From: Chlamydiota bacterium
Lineage (GTDB): Bacteria > Chlamydiota > Chlamydiia > Chlamydiales > JAJFMK01
Assembly (NCBI GenBank): GCA_021772215.1
Contig: JAJFMK010000240.1
Location: 1-10,382 of the forward strand
Length of the DNA: 10,382 nt
Reading direction: 5' to 3'
A program made the position numbers and the translations under genes. Numbering within the stretch: the first letter of the stretch is position 1; every line of letters begins with the position of its first letter. Below the pieces are notes generated by a model, which did no database searches, was not told the DNA's origin, and saw only the letters and a program-made list of their open reading frames with translations. This document shows, piece after piece, positions 1 through 7,700 of the stretch.

Positions 1-1
1 T

Positions 2-1351
2 GGCCATCGTGGCGCAATATTAACGACTACCTTTTCTCCTGGTGGAAAGTTGGCACTCTCTGGAGGTTTGGATAAAACAGTACGCCTCTGGGATTGCCAA
101 ACAGGGAAAGAGCTCGCCTGTTTCATGGGTCATAAGGAACAAATAAAGCATGTATCGTTTTCTCTCGATAGCGAATGGGCGCGTTCAGTAAGCTCAGATG
201 GGGCGAGTAAGGTTTGGGATCTAAAGAGTGCATCTGTTTGTAAGCGAAGCATCATAAGTAAGCTAGACCTTTGTAATGCAATTTCTGCTGATGGAAAGTG
301 GATCTGCTCCGGTGGTGACAGCGGGATAGTCCAAATATGGGATAGAGAGACTGGCCAAGAGCATGCTCTAGGTGAAGGGCATAAAAGATTTGTGACCACT
401 GTTTCTGTCTCAGCTACTGCTGATTGGGTTGTTTCAGGTAGTAAGGATGGCGCCGTTATCCTCTGGGATTGTAGAGCAAAAAGGAAGCGATTCAACTTTG
501 AAGGTCATACCGAACCTGTTCGACACGTCAGCCTATCGCCAGATGGCAAATGGGCTCTTTCAGGGGGTGATGATTCGACTGTTCGTCTTTGGAGTTGCGA
601 AACTGGAAAAGAGAAATTTTGTTTTAATCATTCAGACTCCGTTGAATGTGTGGCAATTTCACCAGACTGTAAAAGCGCCATTTCAGGAGATGGCAAGGGT
701 GCCGTTCACCTCTGGGATTGCAAAACTGGAAAAATGAGATTCCGTTTTAATCATTCAGGGACTGTTAAATGTGTGGCTCTCTCCCCAAATAACAAATGGG
801 CACTTTCTGGGAGTGCGAATGGTGAGATCTGTCTTTGGGATTGTGAAACTGGAGAGCAAAAATTTAGCGACCAAAATCAAAATGCACCTGTGGCTAGCGT
901 CGCCTTTTCTGACGATGGAAAAAGAGCTCTTTTTGGAAATAGTGCCGGTGTGGTTACCCTTTTGAGCTGTGAGGGGTCTGAGAAAGGCATTGATCTTGTT
1001 AATGGATATCCTGTTGAGCAAGTTCAATTTTTATCAACGGGTGAAATCTTCGTTTATACTAGTCAACCAGCTGCTCAAATTTGGACACAGAAAGACTTAA
1101 CTACCTTCCTAAAATGGAGTTCCGGTGAAACATATTTTTCTGCAGAGAATTTGTCATTAGCGAATGCCGAAGATCTCACAGAAGCAAATCGACACTTGCT
1201 ACTCCAGAATGGTGCATGTATTATCCCCCGATCACAATCCTCTAATCTTATCCAACCTGGGCGATCTATTATTCATAGATCGCAATTATTAGGCTCTACA
1301 GCAGTCAATAAAGCTTCCTCCTCTGATTCCTCAAGTTGCCCTCTTCAATGA
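2..1351 (+). CDS. WD40-repeat protein, C-terminal part (5' end outside window)
   Basis: The frame is open to the left edge. A TTG at position 50 could be read as a start, but codons 2-49 complete a perfect first WD blade (GHRGAILTTTFSPGGK), so the gene begins upstream; 449 residues are visible. Nine blades can be read, beginning near 2, 128, 254, 377, 503, 626, 749, 872 and 1001. Blades 1 to 7 carry the usual signature: GH or NH, a hydrophobic strand, S-P/A-DGKWALSG, then LWD/LWS followed by TGK. Blades 8 and 9 are degenerate. A non-repeat tail (about 1100-1348) contains LSLANAEDLTEANRHLLLQNGA, which resembles the closing segment of bacterial WD40/NACHT-WD40 proteins as I remember them. WD40 propellers are protein-binding scaffolds; partner and location are unknown, and I see no signal peptide because the N-terminus is missing. 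The missing part may carry an NTPase domain (inference). It reads in the same direction as the NACHT gene 81 bp downstream. Confidence 0.9.
   Translation, partial: GHRGAILTTTFSPGGKLALSGGLDKTVRLWDCQTGKELACFMGHKEQIKHVSFSLDSEWARSVSSDGASKVWDLKSASVCKRSIISKLDLCNAISADGKWICSGGDSGIVQIWDRETGQEHALGEGHKRFVTTVSVSATADWVVSGSKDGAVILWDCRAKRKRFNFEGHTEPVRHVSLSPDGKWALSGGDDSTVRLWSCETGKEKFCFNHSDSVECVAISPDCKSAISGDGKGAVHLWDCKTGKMRFRFNHSGTVKCVALSPNNKWALSGSANGEICLWDCETGEQKFSDQNQNAPVASVAFSDDGKRALFGNSAGVVTLLSCEGSEKGIDLVNGYPVEQVQFLSTGEIFVYTSQPAAQIWTQKDLTTFLKWSSGETYFSAENLSLANAEDLTEANRHLLLQNGACIIPRSQSSNLIQPGRSIIHRSQLLGSTAVNKASSSDSSSCPLQ
503..871 (+). repeat. Three tandem WD-blade units of 123 bp, similar at DNA level
   Basis: Units start at 503, 626 and 749, each exactly 41 codons long. 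The second and third share the identical 15-mer GTTTTAATCATTCAG (621-635 and 744-758) followed by near-identical codons for V-x-CVA-S-P. Units 1, 2 and 3 also share the GAAACTGGA/AAAACTGGA stretch after the tryptophan. Conservation at nucleotide level, not just protein level, suggests relatively recent duplication of blades within the propeller. Earlier blades are less alike in DNA. Confidence 0.65.
1261..1283. repeat. Perfect 9-bp inverted repeat inside the WD40 gene tail
   Basis: GCGATCTAT and ATAGATCGC are exact reverse complements separated by a 5-base loop (TATTC). The structure is in frame within codons for the low-complexity C-terminal tail of the WD40 protein, 66 bp before its stop codon. 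It is followed by AATTATTAGG rather than a T-run, so it is not a convincing intrinsic terminator. It could be an mRNA hairpin near the 3' end or a chance palindrome. Confidence 0.5.
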
Positions 1352-1374
1352 TTCTATTTTTTAAAATCTTTTTG

Positions 1375-1402
1375 TTGACTTATAACGTTTGTCCACAATA
1401 AT
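1375..1402 (+). promoter_or_regulatory. Predicted sigma70-like promoter of the NACHT gene
   Basis: TTGACT (1375-1380; 5 of 6 to TTGACA), a 16-base spacer and AATAAT (1397-1402; 5 of 6 to TATAAT) lie in the 81-bp gap after the WD40 stop. The predicted start of transcription is near 1409, giving a leader of roughly 24 bases with the ribosome binding site. A DnaA-box-like sequence occupies the spacer and touches the -10 element. The promoter implies the NACHT gene can be transcribed independently of the WD40 gene. Confidence 0.55.
1386..1397 (+). promoter_or_regulatory. DnaA-box-like 12-mer CGTTTGTCCACA inside the NACHT promoter
   Basis: The core TTGTCCACA (1389-1397) differs from the classical DnaA box TTATCCACA at one position; TTGTCCACA is itself the preferred form in some GC-rich bacteria. 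It sits between the -35 and -10 hexamers, where a bound protein would be expected to block RNA polymerase. The same 12 bases occur inverted at 4642-4653. DnaA binding is inference. Confidence 0.4.
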
Positions 1403-1423
1403 CTCTGCTTTATTTGGTATTAT

Positions 1424-1428
1424 GGAGG
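1424..1428 (+). promoter_or_regulatory. Ribosome binding site GGAGG of the NACHT gene
   Basis: GGAGG ends four bases before the ATG at 1433 and ten bases before an in-frame TTG at 1439. The spacing to ATG is short, so the TTG two codons later is a possible alternative start; it would remove only two residues. No other in-frame ATG occurs for more than 100 codons. Confidence 0.65.
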
Positions 1429-1432
1429 TAGG

Positions 1433-4400
1433 ATGCATTTGGTTGGCAACTATGTATATTCGAAAATTTCTAATGTGCACCAAAATTCTTTAGAGATCAC
1501 TTCAAATATTGTTCAGGCAATAGATGCCTTTAATAAAACTCTGCTAGTCCCACAATACATCGATGATTTTGGTCATAGGAAAACCATCACAGATGCAAAT
1601 GAGATAGCCCCATTAATTAATCGAGGATTCTCTATAAGGCGTATCGAAGAAAGATTTTACCTAGCTCGTGGGCTTTTTGGCGGGGCTCCAAAGCGAAGAT
1701 TTTCTACCACTAAGGGATTGGCTTCAGAGCTTGTAGAAACAGACCCTACAGACAAAAATTACCCCAATTTGCAGGATGTTGCATCACGAGTTATTCGCAA
1801 CTTTTATGACATGGGGACCAAAACAGAATCTCAAATTGAAGAGGTGGCTGCTTTAGCTTTTGCTCGTAATCCTGTTATCACAAAAGATTTAGTCAAGATT
1901 CTAATCAGCGAGCTTGGGAAACCGTTACTTGAAGTTGAGGTCCTAAAGGCATTGAGAACAACCCTTGCCAATGCATCTCCAGGCGCTCTTGACCCTGACG
2001 ACTTGGTTCGTTTATTGAAGATTGTTATGGATCAGATGAAAGCTGTCCATCAGCAGGAAGGCACCGGCACGAAGTTTGTCTCTCTTGTCTCAACAGCTGC
2101 TGAGATTTTGGACGTAATGAGGGATACTGGAGTGGTTGAAGTAGATCGAACAACTATTCATGATCAGCTAAATAAAACGTTAGATAGTTTAAGTTGTAAT
2201 AAAAAAATTATTATTTCTTCGGTATCCGCATATGCAAAGCAATCCCTGGCTCGTGTTCCTGATAACGAATCTCTGATCAACTATTTTCTGAAGAAATTAA
2301 AGTGTGCGACTCAGGGGGTATCTAGTCTGATCAATGGGGTAAAAAATGTGGACATAGAGGCATTTATTACGAGTTACTACAAAATTATACAGGTACTTGA
2401 ACAACACGAGAAGAAGAAAAATTGGTATGAAGACATTCGTGCATTAAAAATTTTGTCTCTAAAAGGATCCTTCCAGAAATTTGAAGACGTAATGAGAAAG
2501 AGAGTAAGTAAATATTCGAAACATGAAGACTTTTTTTACCATTTTGTTGGAAACATCCTTTTCATATTACTAGAGATAATTAAGAACAATTCCAGTGAGA
2601 AGAATAAAGATTGGGCTCTTTCCTGTGTTCAAGAAATCTATCTTAAGAATAATGTTTGGGGAACAAGCATAAAATTGAAAAGAGGAATCCTGGAGGAGCT
2701 TGCTGACATAGTTAAAAAAGCTGACAAAGGTACGGCTGATAAAACTAAGGAGATCTTGCGCACGATAGAGGTTGCTGTGCGTAATGATAATATTGCAAAT
2801 GATCTGAGAAATATTTTTCGCTTAACGGTTGATTTTGATGATATGATATGGGAAGGGATGTATCGTTCTGTAAAAGCATCCACAGTATTGATCACAAAAG
2901 CTCAAGAAAATATTCAATTTTCACCAGCTGAAAACCTTGAACAACTAAAACAAATGAGGTTGGAAAATCAGGACATTCAAAAAGAACTCAGCTGCTATAT
3001 CCCATTATCTGGAAGCTGCCACCAAAGTGCTCGAGCTACTGATGCAACAACATTTCAAGGTGAGGACTTGCAAGACATGATCACTGAGTTCTTGTGTGGA
3101 GAAGACAAAGTCTTTGTTCTCTTTGGAGATTCGGGAGGAGGAAAGTCAACCTTTCTGCTCAGACTGGAACAAAACCTATGGAACAACTGGGATCCAAAGA
3201 AACCAATACCTCTGTACATCAATTTATCAACTCTTGAAAAACCTTTTGGAAATGCTATTCATGAGACGTTAACCAAAAGAAACTTTAATAAAGATGAGTT
3301 GAATGTCTATAAGACTTATGAATTCATTTTCTTATTTGATGGCTATGATGAGTTACATAAAAAATGCAATCTTTATGAAGAAAATTCTCTAACGGATTGG
3401 AATGCAAAATCAATCGTATCTTGCCGAACCCACTATTTTGTAGGGTCAAATTATAAAAACTTCTTCGCTCCGGATGTTCCACATGGAGTTAGTCCTCCAG
3501 ATCTGAAGAAAGCTTTTATCTTGCCCTTCAACTCAGACCAGATAGAGGAGTGTTTTAAAAAATTTATTAAGGAATACAAAATTCCGACAACATTGGATCA
3601 ATACCAAAAGTACATTAAAGTGTTTCCTAACTTAAAAGAGATTACTAAAAACCCGTTCATTCTTAGAGTTATCGCTGAAGTTCTCCCTAAAATTGCTGAG
3701 GAATATAAACAAAATAAGTCTGATGAGGGACAACTTCGCTATATTGATATTTTTGATAGGTTTGTTAATAACTGGTTTGATCGTGAAGAACGCCGTTTTA
3801 TTCGCTTAGCTACATCTAGCGGTATTGAGAACGACTATATAAAAAGTCAATATAAGGATATTGCTACTTCTCTTGCTCTATCGATGGTTCAGGAAAAGGT
3901 TTATTCCTTCATTTTTACTCGAAAATCAGTAGATCCTAATTATGAAAATTGTGAAACGGTTTGGGATAAATATTTTACTAAAAAATTGCAACATGCTTTT
4001 GCAGGTGTACCTTTGCGTAAGGACGAAGGTTCATTCCGTTTCATGCATAATTCTCTTCGAGATTACTTTTGTCTACGAGCAATTATTGAGTCGTCGACTG
4101 TGGACGACAGCCCTTCTAGGAATAAAGATGAGCAGTCTCGAATCTTATTGAAGAACTTAAACAGCGTAGATCTTACCAGCGAAACTGAAATTCTTAAACT
4201 AATGAAAGAGTGTGTTATGAAAGAAGAAAATCTGAAGAATGAGTTATTTGAAATTATCGAACGTTCAAAGAGCGAAGTAGAACTGAAAAATGGAGGAGCT
4301 AATGCCGCAGCGATTCTAAAAGCGGCGGGTGTAGACCTAAGTTGCCTAAATTCTGAAGGGATTTCTAACTCAGATTCCTCTACCGTCATCACGATGGCTA

Positions 4401-4477
4401 CAAATTTTGATAATCAACATTTTACGGAGTGTAAGCTTATAGCGCCACCAAACGTAAAGTCGAGTAATTTGTGGTAA
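1433..4477 (+). CDS. NACHT-type STAND NTPase with long helical N-terminal region
   Basis: A 1014-residue protein. Residues 1-110 are not recognised. About 110-530 is rich in amphipathic helices and reads like ARM/HEAT-type solenoid (inference). The NTPase follows: Walker A GDSGGGKST (residues 565-573), Walker B FLFDGYDEL with D636 and the downstream acidic pair D639-E640, and a sensor-like SCRTHYF with R665. This order and the DGxDE signature fit NACHT NTPases. Later come NPFILRVIAEVLP, FVNNWFDREERR, and FRFMHNSLRDYF (H872, F879), matching the F-H-S-x-x-E/D-Y-F motif common in the helical region after NACHT. The tail has NGGANAAAILKAAGVDLS (from 953), similar to the lead-in to pentapeptide repeats in NACHT-pentapeptide-WD40 proteins, but stops about 45 residues later. 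STAND proteins are signal-triggered NTPase switches; the roles known in the class include defence and host-directed signalling. There is no signal peptide or membrane helix, so it is probably cytosolic or secreted by a specialised system. It is clearly AT-rich compared with secDF. The specific function is unknown. Confidence 0.88.
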   Translation: MHLVGNYVYSKISNVHQNSLEITSNIVQAIDAFNKTLLVPQYIDDFGHRKTITDANEIAPLINRGFSIRRIEERFYLARGLFGGAPKRRFSTTKGLASELVETDPTDKNYPNLQDVASRVIRNFYDMGTKTESQIEEVAALAFARNPVITKDLVKILISELGKPLLEVEVLKALRTTLANASPGALDPDDLVRLLKIVMDQMKAVHQQEGTGTKFVSLVSTAAEILDVMRDTGVVEVDRTTIHDQLNKTLDSLSCNKKIIISSVSAYAKQSLARVPDNESLINYFLKKLKCATQGVSSLINGVKNVDIEAFITSYYKIIQVLEQHEKKKNWYEDIRALKILSLKGSFQKFEDVMRKRVSKYSKHEDFFYHFVGNILFILLEIIKNNSSEKNKDWALSCVQEIYLKNNVWGTSIKLKRGILEELADIVKKADKGTADKTKEILRTIEVAVRNDNIANDLRNIFRLTVDFDDMIWEGMYRSVKASTVLITKAQENIQFSPAENLEQLKQMRLENQDIQKELSCYIPLSGSCHQSARATDATTFQGEDLQDMITEFLCGEDKVFVLFGDSGGGKSTFLLRLEQNLWNNWDPKKPIPLYINLSTLEKPFGNAIHETLTKRNFNKDELNVYKTYEFIFLFDGYDELHKKCNLYEENSLTDWNAKSIVSCRTHYFVGSNYKNFFAPDVPHGVSPPDLKKAFILPFNSDQIEECFKKFIKEYKIPTTLDQYQKYIKVFPNLKEITKNPFILRVIAEVLPKIAEEYKQNKSDEGQLRYIDIFDRFVNNWFDREERRFIRLATSSGIENDYIKSQYKDIATSLALSMVQEKVYSFIFTRKSVDPNYENCETVWDKYFTKKLQHAFAGVPLRKDEGSFRFMHNSLRDYFCLRAIIESSTVDDSPSRNKDEQSRILLKNLNSVDLTSETEILKLMKECVMKEENLKNELFEIIERSKSEVELKNGGANAAAILKAAGVDLSCLNSEGISNSDSSTVITMATNFDNQHFTECKLIAPPNVKSSNLW

Positions 4478-4618
4478 AATTAATAATTAAATTATGATGT
4501 TTTATAAATTTTTCAAGTCTCTTTAAATGTATATCTTTTATTTTAACTGGCTATAGCTACAGTTGCGTCTTAAGGATACGACGACATGCGCATACTTGAA
4601 AGCATAACAGTCTAAAGC

Positions 4619-4640
4619 GCTGCTTTTGCAGCTTGTTTAT
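4619..4640 (+). terminator. Weak possible terminator hairpin after the NACHT gene
   Basis: GCTGC (4619-4623), loop TTTT, GCAGC (4628-4632), then TTGTTTAT. The stem is only five base pairs and the T-tract is interrupted, so termination would be inefficient. It is the only hairpin followed by T-rich sequence that I see between the NACHT stop (4477) and secDF. The rest of 4478-4618 is AT-rich with no gene. Confidence 0.25.
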
Positions 4641-4641
4641 C

Positions 4642-4653
4642 TGTGGACAAACG
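4642..4653 (-). promoter_or_regulatory. DnaA-box-like 12-mer upstream of secDF (inverted copy)
   Basis: TGTGGACAAACG is the exact reverse complement of the sequence at 1386-1397. The core on the minus strand is TTGTCCACA (4642-4650). It lies about 9 bases upstream of the predicted -35 element of secDF, where a bound protein could activate or not interfere, unlike the other copy that overlaps its promoter. Binding by DnaA or another regulator is inference. Confidence 0.4.
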
Positions 4654-4662
4654 GTGCCCTAT

Positions 4663-4690
4663 TTGATATCCTAAAGGGACATTTTAAAAT
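4663..4690 (+). promoter_or_regulatory. Predicted sigma70-like promoter of secDF
   Basis: TTGATA (4663-4668; 5 of 6), a 16-base spacer and TAAAAT (4685-4690; 5 of 6). Transcription would begin near 4697, leaving a leader of only about 15 bases. The ribosome binding site AGGA (4700-4703) lies eight bases from the ATG at 4712, so the leader would be just long enough to contain it. Confidence 0.5.
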
Positions 4691-4711
4691 TTCTCCATTA
4701 GGAATTCAGGC

Positions 4712-7700
4712 ATGGAAAAGCAGAAAAAGTGGCAATTTGGGCTCATTGTAGCCGTCTTAGGTCTCACACTCTATAACATTCTCCCAACGATATTCTACTA
4801 TTCGAAGCCGCTCGATAAGGCGGTCAATCAGGAGATGGCCTCCCATGTGGTTGACTCAACTATCGATCGGGTCGACTCACTTCAAGATGAAGGGTTAAAG
4901 TGGATCTACTCCTTTAACGATCTCTTAGGAGTTAAAGCACAAAGTGTAGAGGCGAAAGAGGGAGATGTCGGGGAGTATATGGTGACCTTCTCATCAGCCC
5001 AAGATGCGGCACGCTTTAAGCGCTTTTTACCAAGAGCTGGTCGGTTGATCCCCTTCGTTCCTGGGCAGTTGCAGCTTGGATATAGCGCCAACGCCAGTCA
5101 AAATGAGGTTGTTGTTGTCCGCAATATCGGTGTCAATTTAGCTAAAAGTGGAGCTCAAGATTGGTTTACCTTCTCTCCTCTTCAGATTGAAGGTGCTCCA
5201 GCGCCTCTTTACGTTGAGTGGGTTCAAGATCGCCTGATCCCCCTTATCTCGGCCATGACAAGTGATAACGCTCTGAATGCTGAGGCGACCTTCGTTGCCA
5301 ATGCCCCGGCCGATCTGAATGTGGATGAATCTCTGATGCGTCTTGCCGGCGAAATAAACGGTGTCGTTAAGGGATTAGGTGTTAGTAACCCATTGACAAA
5401 GAGTCTTCTATTTAGAGTCTCTCAAGGTGACAGCGAAGTGATTTCGGCTCTACAGAAAAGAGCCGAGAGCGCTATCTCATCAATAGAGCAAAAAATCAAT
5501 ACCTCGACAGGACAGGCCGGATCTGCTGATGAGAAGAGTATCAGCTCTAGAGAGTCTGTCGCGCTTTTGACGCAAAACCTCAATGAGCTAAAGAGTTTTA
5601 CAAAGCTTCTCAGTGATCAAAAGGCGCTCTTTACAGCTCAAGCTGTGGCCATGACACCGCAGCAGATTCAAGAACTAGTGATCCAAAAAGCGACGCCTGG
5701 CAGTGAGCAAGAGCAGAGTATTCCTTTGAGTGGTGCAAGCCCTTTCTTCGATGCGCTTTTTGTCGACTGGGAGATGGGCTCCATCGACTTCGTTTTAAAA
5801 CCTGAGATTTCAGAAATTGTCCTTAAAGAGCCAAAGAGTGAGACAGCGGCCCGACTCAAAGATCAGGTGGGTCAGCTCCTTATTAATGAGGTGGCTTATC
5901 TTTCCCGTATTAGCGATGAGGAGATCAAAGTCGATGGCGATCAGGTTTCGGTTCGCATCTCTCCTCTGCTCGACACAACAGGTATATTGAAGTGGGATCT
6001 TGGTGAGCTCGCGAAGCGCAAAGGGGAGGAGATTCTCGGCTCATTAAAAAGCAGCTGGTCACCTACCCACACCGATCTTCAGCCGCAAAACTTTCCGATT
6101 CTAGACCAGGATAGCTTCTCAAAGCTCTCAGCTCTTGAACAGAAGATTGGACTTGTTCTCTATACTCCTGCAACACAGGCTCAAGAGCCTCCAAAAGGAT
6201 TTAGAAGCTCGTCGATCTATCTGATCGCCAAAGGACTTCGCACACTTATCAAGCAGGCAGAGCAAAACCCTGCCGTTTCAAACGACCTGATGCAAGATAT
6301 GCAGGCGCTCACACAAAGTTTGCAAGCCCAAGGTTTTATTGCCTATCCAGGCAGCTCTTACGGCATGGATCCGATTTACAAAGATGACATCATCTTTGAG
6401 CTGAGTGACTACTACGGCATGATGCTCAGCGCCACGCGTGAAAAATTTGAGGCGAAGGGCTCTAAGCGTTTTGCTATCCTACCTTTCTCCAATGTGGAGC
6501 AGCGTCTATTAACTGAAAATCAAATTGGAGATCAGATCCAAGAGGATCTTCTAAAATGGAGAGAGGCATACAACGCCGCTCAGGTCGATCTCAATCTACT
6601 AGAACGCTACTCGGTTCCTAAGCCGACGAAGAGCCCCTTCATCGAAAACATCAAGCTGAGTGCGGAGAAGTACTTGCGCGGTGATGAGAGAAAGGTTTTA
6701 AATTGGGGTCTCGACCTTTCAGGAGGAAAGGCGGTACGCATCGGTCTAGTGGACCACTCCGGTAAGGCGGTCACCAATCCTGAGGATTTAAGGCAGGCTG
6801 TTGATGAGCTCTACCAGCGTGTCAACAAGCTGGGTGTCTCTGAAAGAACCATCCGTATTGAAGATCAGAACATTCATCTTGAATTCCCCGGCTCTCAAGG
6901 GCTATCTGCGACTGAGTTGGTGAAGGCCTCTTCGATGACCTTCCATATCGTCAATGAGAAGTTCAGCAGAACCAATGAGAGGCTTGCTGATCCGGTGAAC
7001 CGCTTCTTGCAAGAGGTCTGGAACGAAGCTGTCGTCACAAACCAAAAAGATATTGAGAGTATCAACCGCATTGCCTGGCAAAAGCTCGGCGGAGATCCTT
7101 CTGAGGAATCAGCTGGGATGCCACGAGGAGAGTTTGCTGAGCTGCTCTATAACAGCGGCTTAAGGCTCGTCTCTCCGGAGGATAGAGCACGCTCGTCAAC
7201 CTTTAATGATACATTCTCTATGGTTGCGCGCCTAAAGGGCGAAGACCACAGTGAGTGGCATGGTGAGACGCATCCCTTGATGTTTGTCTTTAGTAACTAT
7301 GCTGCGGAAGGGTCGAGTTTGACAAATGTGAATGTTGGCTATGACCAGACTGAAGGTAATATGCTTCAGTTTGATATCAAGAGCTCCTACGATCAAAAAG
7401 GAAGAGTAGGCAATCCGCGTGATGAACTCTACGCCTGGACATCCACCTTCTCAGAAGAGAGCGTGCAGGGGACACCACTTGAAAACTATAGCAAGGGCCA
7501 CGGCTGGCGCATGGCTGTGTTGCTCAATGATCAGGTGATCAGCGCCCCCTCATTGAAGGGGCCTTTAAAGGATCGCGCCTCGATCACGGGCCGCTTCTCT
7601 CAACGTGAGATTAGCCAGCTCGCTGCGGACCTAAGAGCTGGATCTCTTAGCTTCACGCCGAGGATTCTTTCTGAAAATAATATTAGCCCTGACCTCGGTA

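Noticed and set aside
50..52. TTG as the start codon of the WD40 gene
   Set aside because: It has no good ribosome binding site, and the upstream in-frame codons complete a WD blade without a stop, so the gene begins outside the window.
1352..1374. Terminator after the WD40 gene
   Set aside because: There are T-runs (ATTTTTTAAAATC) but no GC-containing stem before them, so read-through from the WD40 gene into the NACHT gene remains possible.
4063..4392. 109-codon minus-strand frame opposite the NACHT gene end
   Set aside because: Shadow of the NACHT coding strand; Ser/Phe-rich product typical of antisense frames.
4492..4612. Very short plus-strand frames (ATGATGTTTTATAAA... and ATGCGCATACTT...)
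   Set aside because: Only about ten codons each, with no ribosome binding site; expected by chance.
4545..4640. Possible tRNA or structured RNA in the gap before secDF
   Set aside because: No cloverleaf arms, T-loop GTTCRA or CCA-compatible acceptor stem could be found.
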